This document shows positions 25,965-34,913 of a stretch of 64,000 nucleotides of DNA, piece by piece. The notes under the pieces are model-generated. The model was not told where the DNA came from, searched no databases, and saw only the letters and a list, made by a program, of their open reading frames with translations. The translations under genes and the position numbers were made by a program. The stretch comes from Paenibacillus illinoisensis NBRC 15959 (GTDB taxonomy: Bacteria; Bacillota; Bacilli; Paenibacillales; Paenibacillaceae): assembly GCF_004000925.1 (NCBI RefSeq), contig NZ_BIME01000012.1, positions 62,001 to 126,000 of the forward strand, given 5' to 3'. Position 1 is the first letter of the stretch, and the number at the start of each line of letters is the position of its first letter.

Positions 25965-26291
25965 ATGGAAAGAATTCAAAGTGAACAGCAATACCGTGAT
26001 ACCATTAATTCAGACGGGCTGACCGTCATCAAATTCGATACAAACTGGTGCCCGGACTGCAAAAACCTCGACCGTTTTATTGGTGCAGTCATCGATCAGC
26101 ACTCGGACAAAACCTTCTATGCAATGGATGCGGAGGAATTCCAACCGCTCGCTGAAGAAAATGCGGTACGCGGCATTCCAAGTTTGCTCGTGTTCCAGAA
26201 CGGCAAGAAGATTGCCCACCTGCACAGTAAATGGGCAAAAACGCCTACACAAATCTCCGAGTACCTGGAGACGCTGGAATCCAAAGTATAA
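25965..26291 (+). CDS. Thioredoxin family protein with CPDC active site
   Basis: The protein has 108 aa. Active site WC29-P-D-C32, cis-proline in RGIPSLLVF, and a complete single thioredoxin fold without signal peptide, so it is cytosolic. CPDC differs from the classical CGPC and suggests a special thiol reductant (YtpP-like). The terminator at 26301 follows directly. Confidence 0.88.
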   Translation: MERIQSEQQYRDTINSDGLTVIKFDTNWCPDCKNLDRFIGAVIDQHSDKTFYAMDAEEFQPLAEENAVRGIPSLLVFQNGKKIAHLHSKWAKTPTQISEYLETLESKV

Positions 26292-26300
26292 GGATATGAA

Positions 26301-26343
26301 AAAGGCGACACCGGTTCCGGTAGGAACGCGTGTCGCCTTTTTA
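26301..26343. terminator. Bidirectional terminator between trx-like and uppP genes
   Basis: AAAGGCGACAC pairs perfectly with GTGTCGCCTTT, with an inner GGTTCC/GGAAC stem; T-run on the + side and A-run on the other side. Confidence 0.8.
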
Positions 26344-26362
26344 AAATTATTTTTAACTGTAA

Positions 26363-27175
26363 CTACATCATCAAAATGAAAAAGAATACAGCTGCCAGCA
26401 CAAAGCGATAGATCGCAAAGACGGTCAGGCTGAGTTTTTTCAAAATGGACAAGAATGTCTTAATGGCAAGCATGGCTACGATAAATGCAGCGATGAATCC
26501 AATCGCAAAGATAGGGAAGTCGCTACCGTTCAGGTGATCGATGCTTTTGTAGAGGTCGTATCCTGTGGCTCCAATCATGATGGGAACGGACACCAGGAAG
26601 GTAAATTCAGCAGCAGCAACGCGGCTTACCCCTGCGAACAATCCACCAGAGATCGTTGAACCGGAACGTGAGAAACCTGGCCACAATGCCAAAATCTGAA
26701 AAAGTCCCACGACAAATGCCTGTGTATACGTAATATCGTCCACATCATGTGTTGTGATACGCTGACTGCGGTGGCTCCAGCGCTCAGCTACAATCATCAA
26801 GATCCCACCGATGACCAAACTGTACAATACGGTCTCTGGCCCAAATAGATGTGCCTTGATCCAGTCGCGGAAAACAAGTCCAATGACTACAGCCGGTACC
26901 ATCGCGAGAAAGATATGTACAAGGTTCAGACGTTGGGAGTAGCTCCTTTTGCCTCCGGTGAAGCGGAACATATCAATGAATTTGTTCCAGTAGAGTACAA
27001 CGACAGCAAGTACAGCACCGAGCTGAACAACCACTTCAAACGTTTTGACTGACTCGTTGTCCTCCGATAATCCCAGCAAGTGGGCGGTCAGAATCATGTG
27101 TCCGGTTGAGGACACGGGCAAAAACTCAGTCAAACCTTCGATGATGCCCATAATAATGGATGATAAAATGTCCAA
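26363..27175 (-). CDS. uppP: Undecaprenyl-diphosphate phosphatase
   Basis: A TTG start at 27175 is favoured because AAGGAGG lies 7 nt upstream; 270 aa with 7-8 TM helices. Both BacA/UppP signatures are present: EGLTEFLPVSSTGHMIL at about 10-26 and GFSRSGSTISGGL near residue 170. It recycles undecaprenyl-PP to undecaprenyl-P for wall synthesis and gives bacitracin tolerance. It converges on the thioredoxin-like gene. Confidence 0.93.
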   Translation of the reverse strand: MDILSSIIMGIIEGLTEFLPVSSTGHMILTAHLLGLSEDNESVKTFEVVVQLGAVLAVVVLYWNKFIDMFRFTGGKRSYSQRLNLVHIFLAMVPAVVIGLVFRDWIKAHLFGPETVLYSLVIGGILMIVAERWSHRSQRITTHDVDDITYTQAFVVGLFQILALWPGFSRSGSTISGGLFAGVSRVAAAEFTFLVSVPIMIGATGYDLYKSIDHLNGSDFPIFAIGFIAAFIVAMLAIKTFLSILKKLSLTVFAIYRFVLAAVFFFILMM

Positions 27176-27323
27176 TGCTCTTCCTCCTTGAAATGCAGAT
27201 GCAGAAGGTGGTCTGCTCTGCTTGACTGACAATGCTTGTTCAGCAGAACAAGGCTATCATCTATTATGATCAGAAACGTGTCCAACTTCAACTTATGCAT
27301 TGAATTGATTGTTTAAAACCATA

Positions 27324-27352
27324 TTGACAAAAACCTAGTTATCCCATAGGAT
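27324..27352 (+). promoter_or_regulatory. Promoter of the tetR-type gene
   Basis: TTGACA, 17-bp spacer, TAGGAT. Just downstream (27359-27377) lies an ACTGACTGACTGATC repeat that could be the regulator's own operator. Confidence 0.5.
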
Positions 27353-27392
27353 ATAGTTAACTGACTGACTGATCAATCGGGAGGGTATTGAA

Positions 27393-28025
27393 ATGTCCAA
27401 AGTAAATGATAAGGAACCCGGAGAAGAACGCCGGGATCAGATTATACGTATTGCGATGCAGCGATTTGCGACTCATGGGTATCACCAGACCAAGATATCG
27501 GATATTGTTCGTGAAGCTGGTGTAGCTCAAGGGACGTTTTATTGGCATTTCAAGAGTAAGGAAGCCATCGCTGAAGAGATTGTGTTAACAGGCAGAGAGA
27601 AACTGCTTGAAGCTATCGGTCAGGGTTATCGCAAGGATGCAGGATCGGTTGAGGATATGGTTAAAGCGTCAGAGCGATTGTTTATCAGCTTGTTCTCTTT
27701 TGCCGCAGATAACCGTTACTTTATGGAGCTGCTGCTGAAAGGTATCGTGACCGAAGAATCGGTACGTCGTCTGGTTGAGGAGACACGCGGTGCTGTGGAG
27801 TCAGCATTCCGCCATAACATGGAACGTGCCATTGAACTTGGCATGCTGCCACCTTCGATGGATGTGCCTGTACGGGCTGCTCTACTGGTGAGCATGATCG
27901 AAGGCATGATCTCCCGCTGGCTGTTTGGCTCTGCGGAGCTGCATGAGGGCATATCGGCTAAGACAGCTGAATCGCTCGCTGCGGAAGCATCCAGCTTTGA
28001 ATTTTACGGTTTGCTGGGCACGTGA
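27393..28025 (+). CDS. TetR/AcrR family transcriptional regulator
   Basis: The protein has 210 aa. N-terminal HTH of TetR type (IIRIAMQRFATHGYHQTKISDIVREAGVAQGTFYWHFKSKE, residues about 16-53); ligand domain all-helical. GGGAGGG lies upstream. It is followed after about 95 bp by a three-gene amino-acid ABC operon on the same strand, a possible target (inference). Confidence 0.9.
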   Translation: MSKVNDKEPGEERRDQIIRIAMQRFATHGYHQTKISDIVREAGVAQGTFYWHFKSKEAIAEEIVLTGREKLLEAIGQGYRKDAGSVEDMVKASERLFISLFSFAADNRYFMELLLKGIVTEESVRRLVEETRGAVESAFRHNMERAIELGMLPPSMDVPVRAALLVSMIEGMISRWLFGSAELHEGISAKTAESLAAEASSFEFYGLLGT

Positions 28026-28121
28026 TGATGTGCCTGTACCGAGGGCTTTTTTTACATGATTGAGACAGAAGCAGGGAATAATGGATACAACTATTAACCA
28101 CATGAATGAGAGGAAGTTAAC

Positions 28122-28985
28122 ATGATGAATAATGGAACACCAAGTAACGGCAGAAAGATGCGCAAAGGTTGGATGCTGACGGCAATTCTACTTATGGTAG
28201 TACTGGTTGTCAGTGCATGCGGAAGCAAAACAACCGACAATGGCAGCAGTAATGGAGCACAAGCAAGTAATGAACTGGAACAGATCAAGTCAGCGGGCAC
28301 CATGAAAGTGGGTATGATGGGTACCTATGCACCCTATAACTTCTTGAATGATAAGAAGGAAATGGACGGCTTTGATGCAGATATTGCACGTGAGGTCGCC
28401 AAGCGCCTTGGGGTTGAAGTTGAATTTGTATCCCAGGAGTTCTCTGGCCTGATTCCAAGTCTACAATCCAAAAAAATTGATGCTATTGTCAGCCAAATGA
28501 CGATCACTGATGAACGGAAACAGGCGCTCGATTTCAGTGGAGGATATATCACAAACCAAGTCAAAATCATTGTGAAAAGTGATAATAACGATATTACCAA
28601 ACTCGAAGATTTCAAAGGAAAAACGATTGGTGTAGGTTTGGGCACGAATGATGAAACATATCTGCGTAATGAAGTGCTGCCGAAAGTGGGAGACTTCACT
28701 ATTAAGACCTATGACGATGTCATTTCTTCGCTGAAAGATCTGAATGCTGGACGGATTGATGCTACAATCAACAACCTGTATGCACTGAAACCTATTGTGG
28801 ATGCCAATGGATTTGATATCAAAGCCGTAGGTGAAGCGATTAAGAGTGACCAAGCCGGCATCGCCGTTCGTAAAAACAATCCGGAACTTGTTGCTGCACT
28901 TAATGATGCTCTCCAAGGCATGAAGGATGATGGCACGTACAATACCATTTTCAAAAAATGGTTTGGTGAAGAGCCTGCGCAATAA
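28122..28985 (+). CDS. Polar amino-acid ABC transporter substrate-binding lipoprotein
   Basis: The protein has 287 aa. Signal peptide with lipobox VVSAC (C33), then a type-2 periplasmic-binding fold: GTMKVGMMGTYAPYNF, GFDADIAREVAKRLG, and DFSGGYI. This is the family 3 (glutamine/cystine/arginine) pattern. It captures an amino acid outside the membrane for the permease and ATPase that follow at 31 and 16 bp spacing. The ligand cannot be named. Confidence 0.9.
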   Translation: MMNNGTPSNGRKMRKGWMLTAILLMVVLVVSACGSKTTDNGSSNGAQASNELEQIKSAGTMKVGMMGTYAPYNFLNDKKEMDGFDADIAREVAKRLGVEVEFVSQEFSGLIPSLQSKKIDAIVSQMTITDERKQALDFSGGYITNQVKIIVKSDNNDITKLEDFKGKTIGVGLGTNDETYLRNEVLPKVGDFTIKTYDDVISSLKDLNAGRIDATINNLYALKPIVDANGFDIKAVGEAIKSDQAGIAVRKNNPELVAALNDALQGMKDDGTYNTIFKKWFGEEPAQ

Positions 28986-29016
28986 TGAAACTGCAAGGCG
29001 AAGGGAAGTTTAAACC

Positions 29017-29661
29017 ATGGAACTGGTATATCAGAATATCCCCTTCTTTTTGAAGGGGGCATACTACACACTGTATTTAACTGTAATATCCATGTTTTTT
29101 GCGTTTATCATCGGAGTGCTCGTTGCCATTGCTCGTCTTAAGGGTCCAATGTGGCTCCGGTTAATCGCTAGATTCTACGTATCGATCATGCGAGGGACTC
29201 CGCTGCTGGTGCAATTATTCGTTATTTATTTCGGATTGGTCGATTACGGCGTAACCTTGGGGTCTCTCACAGCTGCATGTCTGGGGTTGAGCTTGAATGC
29301 AGGTGCATTCCTGTCTGAGACATTCCGGGGTGCCATTCAGTCCGTACCGAAAGGCCAGACAGAGGCGGCCTACGCAACGGGAATGACACCTTTCCAAACC
29401 ATGAAGCGGATCGTGTTTCCTCAGGCTGTCCGCATTGCCATCCCACCGATGGGGAATACCTTTATTGGTATGCTGAAAGAAACGTCACTTGTGGCAACCA
29501 TCGGAGTAACGGAGCTGCTTCGATCAGCACAGCTGCTGGTGGCACAGTATTATGTTAATATGCCGTTTTATCTGGCCATCGGTGTGATGTACTGGATTAT
29601 GAGTATCGGCTTCTCGGCCATTCTGGAACAAGTGGAGCGCCGGTTGGCCCGGGCTTACTGA
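29017..29661 (+). CDS. Polar amino-acid ABC transporter permease
   Basis: The protein has 214 aa with five TM helices and the HisM/GlnP-type EAA loop (GAIQSVPKGQTEAAYATGM) near residue 105, followed by IVFPQAVRIAIPPMGN. The single permease probably works as a homodimer. Second gene of the operon. Confidence 0.92.
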   Translation: MELVYQNIPFFLKGAYYTLYLTVISMFFAFIIGVLVAIARLKGPMWLRLIARFYVSIMRGTPLLVQLFVIYFGLVDYGVTLGSLTAACLGLSLNAGAFLSETFRGAIQSVPKGQTEAAYATGMTPFQTMKRIVFPQAVRIAIPPMGNTFIGMLKETSLVATIGVTELLRSAQLLVAQYYVNMPFYLAIGVMYWIMSIGFSAILEQVERRLARAY

Positions 29662-29677
29662 TGGAGGGAGAGAACCG

Positions 29678-30424
29678 ATGATTACAACAACTGGACTGAA
29701 GAAACATTTTGGAAATCATGAAGTACTTACGAATATTGACCTGCACGTGAATGAAAAAGATATCGTAGTCTTGCTGGGACCGAGTGGTTCCGGTAAAAGC
29801 ACGCTGCTTCGCTGTCTGAATGGACTAGAAGAACTGTCCGGCGGAAAGATCGAAGTGAACGGCATTATCGTAGACAGCAATGATCCGCTGCGAGTTCAGC
29901 GCTCACGAGTGCTTGAGATCCGCCGTCAGACTGGTATGGTGTTTCAGCAATTCAACCTGTACCCTCACAAAACAGTACTGGGAAATGTGATGGAAGGCCT
30001 CGTGACAGTGAAGAAAATCAAGCGCGACGAAGCGGCTGAACGCGGCCGCATTCTGCTGGATCGTGTAGGACTGTCGGACAAGCAGGATGCTTATCCATCC
30101 CGCTTGTCAGGTGGACAACAGCAGCGGGTTGCGATTGCTCGTGCACTTGCCATGGAACCGAAAGTGATGCTGTTCGATGAGCCGACTTCGGCCCTGGACC
30201 CCGAACTTGTAGGCGAGGTTCTGTCGGTCATGAAGGAGCTGGCACAGGAAGGCATGACGATGCTGGTGGTCACGCATGAATTGAAGTTTGCCCGGAATGT
30301 GGCCAATAAGATCGTATTTATGGCAGACGGTTCGATTGTGGAAGAAGCCAGTCCACAGGCATTTTTTGAACATCCGGAACAGGAACGAACACGAAGATTT
30401 TTACAGCAAATTACTGAATTCTGA
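29678..30424 (+). CDS. Polar amino-acid ABC transporter ATP-binding protein
   Basis: The protein has 248 aa. Walker A is GPSGSGKST, signature LSGGQQQR, Walker B VMLFDEPTSALDPE, H-loop VVTHE: the GlnQ/HisP pattern. GGAGGGAG precedes the ATG. Last gene of the three-gene operon. A palindrome CTGAGAATTCTCAG spans its stop, but no clear terminator follows. Confidence 0.93.
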   Translation: MITTTGLKKHFGNHEVLTNIDLHVNEKDIVVLLGPSGSGKSTLLRCLNGLEELSGGKIEVNGIIVDSNDPLRVQRSRVLEIRRQTGMVFQQFNLYPHKTVLGNVMEGLVTVKKIKRDEAAERGRILLDRVGLSDKQDAYPSRLSGGQQQRVAIARALAMEPKVMLFDEPTSALDPELVGEVLSVMKELAQEGMTMLVVTHELKFARNVANKIVFMADGSIVEEASPQAFFEHPEQERTRRFLQQITEF

Positions 30425-30624
30425 GAATTCTCAGAGATAAGCAGACTGAGTGAAAGGGACGGAATCGATTCTGAAGAAGCGTAGCGTTCGCCTTTGTCAC
30501 CGAATGTTATCCTTTGTGAGTATAAATCAAAAACATCTGGAGACAACAGCGATCGGAAGAACGAGCCGTACCTGGAACGGATATCTGCAGAACGTAAACT
30601 ATTCTAAGAAAGAAGGATAACATC

Positions 30625-31047
30625 ATGAATGTAACAACCGTATGGAAAGGCAAACGCGCGTTTACTTCCGAAGGACCCTCTGGCTATGCTGTAGGCATGG
30701 ATGCCACGGCTGCTTATGGTGGCGACAGCAAGGGTGCTACACCGATGGAACTGTTGCTTGCAGGTCTTGGAGGATGCATGGGAATCGATATTACGATGAT
30801 TTTGGATGCCTTCCTGGACAAAATCACCGGAATTGAGATTGAAGCTCAGGGTACACGCAGTGAAGGAATGCCCAAAGGTTTTACATCCATTGATCTGATC
30901 TTCAAAGTTGACGGAGATATCCCGGATTATCGTATCTGGAAAGCCATCCAAATGGCTGAAGAAAAATACTGCGCTGTATCGGCTTCATTGAGCGCGGATA
31001 TTCATCCTAAACTGATTCTGAATGGGGTAGAGACACCCCGTCCTTAA
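30625..31047 (+). CDS. OsmC/Ohr family protein
   Basis: The protein has 140 aa. The two redox cysteines expected for the family are in GGCMGID and EKYCAVSAS. These proteins reduce organic hydroperoxides with thiol cofactors in the cytosol. This short form resembles YhfA-type OsmC more than Ohr. AGAAGGA lies before the ATG. Monocistronic with a terminator downstream. Confidence 0.87.
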   Translation: MNVTTVWKGKRAFTSEGPSGYAVGMDATAAYGGDSKGATPMELLLAGLGGCMGIDITMILDAFLDKITGIEIEAQGTRSEGMPKGFTSIDLIFKVDGDIPDYRIWKAIQMAEEKYCAVSASLSADIHPKLILNGVETPRP

Positions 31048-31122
31048 TTGATCAATTGCTTCAGCAAAAGGGTCTTGCGTTTATATCGCCATCTGTTTGC
31101 GATTCAGCATATCTGCAAGCCC

Positions 31123-31150
31123 GGCCGCCATACCCATGGCGGCCTTTTTA
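31123..31150 (+). terminator. Intrinsic terminator after the OsmC gene
   Basis: GGCCGCC and GGCGGCC arms around an 8-nt loop, then T5. Confidence 0.8.
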
Positions 31151-31317
31151 TTGTTTTTGTATGGCAAATACATCATTTGGTCACTGCAATTGAGCAGGAA
31201 TGTATGCTAATCTAAGGAATAATTGCCGAGATCACAAACCTGGAAATTTAAGAGCTTATACGGCTTGTATGGTATGATAAGTGGAAATGCAGGAACCAAT
31301 GGATCTTGCTATTTATA

Positions 31318-31331
31318 TGTAAGCGCTTATA
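31318..31331. promoter_or_regulatory. cre-like operator before the YesM/YesN-type operon
   Basis: TGTAAGCGCTTATA matches the CcpA consensus TGWAANCGNTNWCA except at one position; it lies about 22 bp before the kinase start. It suggests catabolite repression of the regulators of the sugar island. Confidence 0.6.
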
Positions 31332-31352
31332 TGGACAATGGAAGGTGCAGAT

Positions 31353-33143
31353 ATGTTAAGAAGGTTTATACGTGTATCGAACAATCTCAAATTGAAGCAT
31401 AAACTGCTGATTTCCTATGTACTTGTCGTCATGATTCCGGTTCTGATCATTGGTCTTGCCGTGACCGGATATTTCCGGCAGCAGGCACTGGATAATGCGA
31501 TCGGGCAGACAATCAACAACGTGGACAAGATCAAGAGCCAGACAGCCACATTGCTGCGTGTGCCGACGGATATTTCCGATATTCTGATGTTCAACAACGA
31601 ACTGAAGGAGATTGTGAACAAGCGCTATTCCAGCGTAATGGAATTGACTTCTGCTTATTTGGCCTATAAGGATTTTCAGGAATACAAGCGACAATACCGT
31701 GAGGTGGCAGGCATTCGTTTTTATTCCGATAACCCCACCCTGATCAATAATCTGGAGTTTATCCCGTTGAACGAGCAGACAAAGCAAAGCTATTGGTATC
31801 AAAAAGCGCTTTTATCGACGAACACGGGATGGTTCTACATTCCGGACAAGGAAGATAATCCAGTTCACAAACTCAGCCTGGTGCGCAAAGTGCCTTTTCC
31901 TGAATATCGCACCGAGGGAGTACTGCTGATTGAAATCAATCAGGATGAGCTCAACGAGTTGCTTCGACAAGAACCCTTTGAAACGCTGATTGCGGATGAG
32001 CAGGGTTATGTTGTGGCTGCCAAAAATACGGATCTGGTGGGCAAAACGCTGGACGAGCTGGATTTTGGCGTCGATTTACAGAATCAGGCCAAGGGAACAC
32101 TGGAAGCTGATTTTCAGGGAGAGCCGTCCAATATTGTTATCGATGAGCTGCGCCCTGTGTCGAGTATGAACAGCTTGAAGGTGATCTCCGTCTTCGAGAC
32201 CAAAGATATCGTCAAGGATGCCAATACGATCAGTCTGATCGGCATGCTCTTTATTTCCCTTGTCTTAATCATTGCACTCTTACTTGTATATATTATTTCA
32301 TTCCTTACTTCGAACAGGCTGCTTCGTCTTAGCAAGCATCTGAACAAGCTGGCCCTTGGGGATCTAAATGTGACGTCGAGAATCGACGGGGACGATGAAA
32401 TTGGACAATTATCGAGACAATTCAATTACATGGTCAAAAGCATAAACGAACTAATGACTCAGGTCGTTGAAACGACCGAGCAGAACAACCAATTGGAAAT
32501 CGCACAGAAAGAGATTAAACTGAAAATGATGGCAAGTCAGATTAATCCTCACTTTTTGTTTAACGCGCTGGAGTCCATTCGCATGAAAGCTCATATCAAA
32601 GGGGAGGCCGAGATTGCGAATATCGTCAGACTGCTCGGCAAACTGATGCGCAAGAGTCTTGAAATCGGGAGTGGCAAAACGACCTTCCAGGCTGAGCTTG
32701 AGATGGTAAGCTCCTACCTAGAGATACAGAAATTCCGCTACGGGGATCGGCTTGCCTTTCAGATTCATATCGATCCCGGAGCAGAGAAAATATACATTCC
32801 GCCTTTGATCGTTCAACCTCTGGTGGAGAACGCCATTGTGCATGGATTGGAGAATAAAGAGGGAACGGTCCATGTCAATGTAGATATTCGTCTGGTCAAT
32901 GATGTGGTACAGGTTCGCGTCAATGATGATGGGGCCGGTATTACACCGGAGCGTCTTGCAGAGGTGATGCAATTTATCCGTGGACCGGAGGAGCAAGAGA
33001 AGAGCCGGATTGGGCTGCGCAACGTGCATCAACGGTTAACGCTGACATACGGTGAACCGTACGGATTACAGATTACGAGTGTGTACGGAGAAGGAACAGA
33101 GATTGCTTTTGACTTACCTTCAGGAGGGGAACAGCATGTATAA
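31353..33143 (+). CDS. LytS/YesM-type sensor histidine kinase
   Basis: The ATG at 31353 follows GGAAGGTG; 596 aa. TM1 (about 18-40), an extracellular sensor region of about 250 aa, TM2 (about 295-318), HAMP (about 319-372), then the His_kinase/HATPase pair with H400 in SQINPHFLFNALESI and N-box VENAIVHGL. This class pairs with YesN/AraC regulators and in Paenibacillus usually sits beside sugar ABC transporters, sensing extracellular glycans. The regulator overlaps its end by 8 bp. Confidence 0.92.
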   Translation: MLRRFIRVSNNLKLKHKLLISYVLVVMIPVLIIGLAVTGYFRQQALDNAIGQTINNVDKIKSQTATLLRVPTDISDILMFNNELKEIVNKRYSSVMELTSAYLAYKDFQEYKRQYREVAGIRFYSDNPTLINNLEFIPLNEQTKQSYWYQKALLSTNTGWFYIPDKEDNPVHKLSLVRKVPFPEYRTEGVLLIEINQDELNELLRQEPFETLIADEQGYVVAAKNTDLVGKTLDELDFGVDLQNQAKGTLEADFQGEPSNIVIDELRPVSSMNSLKVISVFETKDIVKDANTISLIGMLFISLVLIIALLLVYIISFLTSNRLLRLSKHLNKLALGDLNVTSRIDGDDEIGQLSRQFNYMVKSINELMTQVVETTEQNNQLEIAQKEIKLKMMASQINPHFLFNALESIRMKAHIKGEAEIANIVRLLGKLMRKSLEIGSGKTTFQAELEMVSSYLEIQKFRYGDRLAFQIHIDPGAEKIYIPPLIVQPLVENAIVHGLENKEGTVHVNVDIRLVNDVVQVRVNDDGAGITPERLAEVMQFIRGPEEQEKSRIGLRNVHQRLTLTYGEPYGLQITSVYGEGTEIAFDLPSGGEQHV

Positions 33144-34725
33144 AGTATTTTTGGTGGATGATGAACCGAGCATACGCGAGGGACTGACAACGATCATAGA
33201 TTGGGCAGAGTATGGATTTGAGGTGATTGCTACCGCAGCCAGTGGACGGGAGGCCATTACTCGATTTGATGAGCTTAAACCTGATCTGACCATTATCGAT
33301 ATCCGTATGCCGGGCATGACTGGACTGGACGTAATCGAAGAGGTGCGGAAACAGCATCCTGGATCACATTTTCTCATTCTGAGTGGGTATGCCGATTTTG
33401 ATTATGCCAAGAAAGCAATCAGCTTCGGTGTGGATGGGTACTTGCTCAAGCCTGTGGATGAAGAGGAGATCATTGGTGAGCTTCAGCGTATTGCTGCAGT
33501 GCTTACACGTGAGCAGGAGGCACTGGCACGTCATGCTGGTGAAGATACGGCATATCGGGAGCATCAGATCGAGGCCCTTCTATTTGATAATCTGGAAGGC
33601 GTCGGTCCCATCGAAGAGGATGCCCTTGGATTGAAGTGGCCGCAATATCAGGTTGTCCTGTTAGAGATGCATACCGCACCTGATGTGCAGCGTGGAGGTG
33701 TAGTTAAACGCAAACTGGCAGAGGCCTTTGATCAAAAGGATCGGGGAATCGTCTTCTCTTATCATTCGGGTCTTGCCTTGCTGTGCAAGGATCCAATCAC
33801 ATCGGCTTCATCTGCCGAGCATCTATATGATGAGCTGAAGCGGCTGCTCGGAGAATGGAACATTACGATGTACGGAGCAGCAGGCGAACCGGCCAATACC
33901 ACTTCCGAGATTGTCAGATCCTATAAACAGGCTAACGGACTGCTGGCAGAACGTTTTCTATTCACCGAACAACGGATTATGTTGTGGAATGAAGAGCTTG
34001 CTGCTGAAGGAACGGCTGCTTCCATGATCGGCGAAGATGAAAGCGCTGAGCCTGAAGAATCGGAACTGGCAGACAAGCTGTATTATGCGCTCGACATACG
34101 CAGCATGGAATCTGTAATTCGGGTGCTGGGTGAGATCGAGGAGCGAATTGTTCCTTACCACCGGACAGAGCAGGCCATCAAAACAGCGTTCTCTCAGGTA
34201 TTCTCCATGGCTATCAACAAGCTGGCTGCCTCGAACCAGCATATGCAGTCAATCATGCAGGAACATTCTGTCCTGATCAACGAAGTATATCATCAATTAA
34301 CGGTATCTGATCTGAAGGCGATGGCAGAAGGCCATCTAAGCCGTCTTATTCAACGTATGGGCGGTGGCAGTAAAGATACGGCGCTAAAACAAATGATCGA
34401 TTTTATTCGGCGTAATCCTGGAGAGAATCTCAAGCTGGAGGTTCTTGCCGAGGTGTTCAACTATAACAGCAGTTATCTGGGTAAGCTGTTCAAGAACCAC
34501 ACAGGAGAGTATTTCAACGCATTCCTGGACAAGGTTCGTATGGAAAAAGCGAAAGAACTGCTTGATGAAGGGTTAAAGGTACATCAGGTTGCCGCAAGAG
34601 TCGGGTATGCCAATGTGGATTATTTTCACGGTAAATTCAAGAAGTATGTGGGAGAGTCTCCTTCGGCGTACAAACATGCCAGATCCCAATCTAAAGATCA
34701 GCCTGAAGAGCCTGACGGCGTATAG
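33136..34725 (+). CDS. YesN-type response regulator with AraC output domain
   Basis: The ATG at 33136 follows AGGAGGGG and lies inside the kinase gene end; 529 aa. Receiver domain (D8, D9, phosphorylation site D55 in IIDIRMPGMTG, KPVDE lysine), a long middle region of about 270 aa, and a C-terminal double-HTH AraC domain (LAEVFNYNSSYLGKLFK, VGYANVDYFHGKFKKYVG). It should activate transport and glycoside hydrolase genes downstream. Confidence 0.92.
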   Translation: MYKVFLVDDEPSIREGLTTIIDWAEYGFEVIATAASGREAITRFDELKPDLTIIDIRMPGMTGLDVIEEVRKQHPGSHFLILSGYADFDYAKKAISFGVDGYLLKPVDEEEIIGELQRIAAVLTREQEALARHAGEDTAYREHQIEALLFDNLEGVGPIEEDALGLKWPQYQVVLLEMHTAPDVQRGGVVKRKLAEAFDQKDRGIVFSYHSGLALLCKDPITSASSAEHLYDELKRLLGEWNITMYGAAGEPANTTSEIVRSYKQANGLLAERFLFTEQRIMLWNEELAAEGTAASMIGEDESAEPEESELADKLYYALDIRSMESVIRVLGEIEERIVPYHRTEQAIKTAFSQVFSMAINKLAASNQHMQSIMQEHSVLINEVYHQLTVSDLKAMAEGHLSRLIQRMGGGSKDTALKQMIDFIRRNPGENLKLEVLAEVFNYNSSYLGKLFKNHTGEYFNAFLDKVRMEKAKELLDEGLKVHQVAARVGYANVDYFHGKFKKYVGESPSAYKHARSQSKDQPEEPDGV

Positions 34726-34778
34726 TGCAGGCAAAATAGCTTTGCTTTTTATATGTTAATTTTCTTTTCTTAAGATAT

Positions 34779-34794
34779 AAAACGTTTTCGAAAA
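34779..34794. promoter_or_regulatory. Composite A4-CG-T4-CG-A4 operator before the GH2 gene
   Basis: AAAACGTTTTCGAAAA contains two overlapping palindromes centred on CG. Related sites occur at 37859, 41920, 41934, 44076 and 46175, so this is a recurring island operator with a LacI-family-like core. Confidence 0.65.
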
Positions 34795-34913
34795 TGCTCA
34801 TGTCTTCATTTGCATCATGATTTAGTCCATCGTCTTCCTTATATAAGCAATGGAGTCTTCCATATGTACGTCTTAAACTGGATGTATCTAATTCCAGACA
34901 AGGAGACCATCAG

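Larger units (their letters stand above)
31048..31352. other. Intergenic region: terminator, then a cre-like site
   Basis: No gene is seen. The first part holds the OsmC terminator (31123-31150), the last part a cre-like palindrome (31318-31331) before the sensor-kinase gene. Confidence 0.5.
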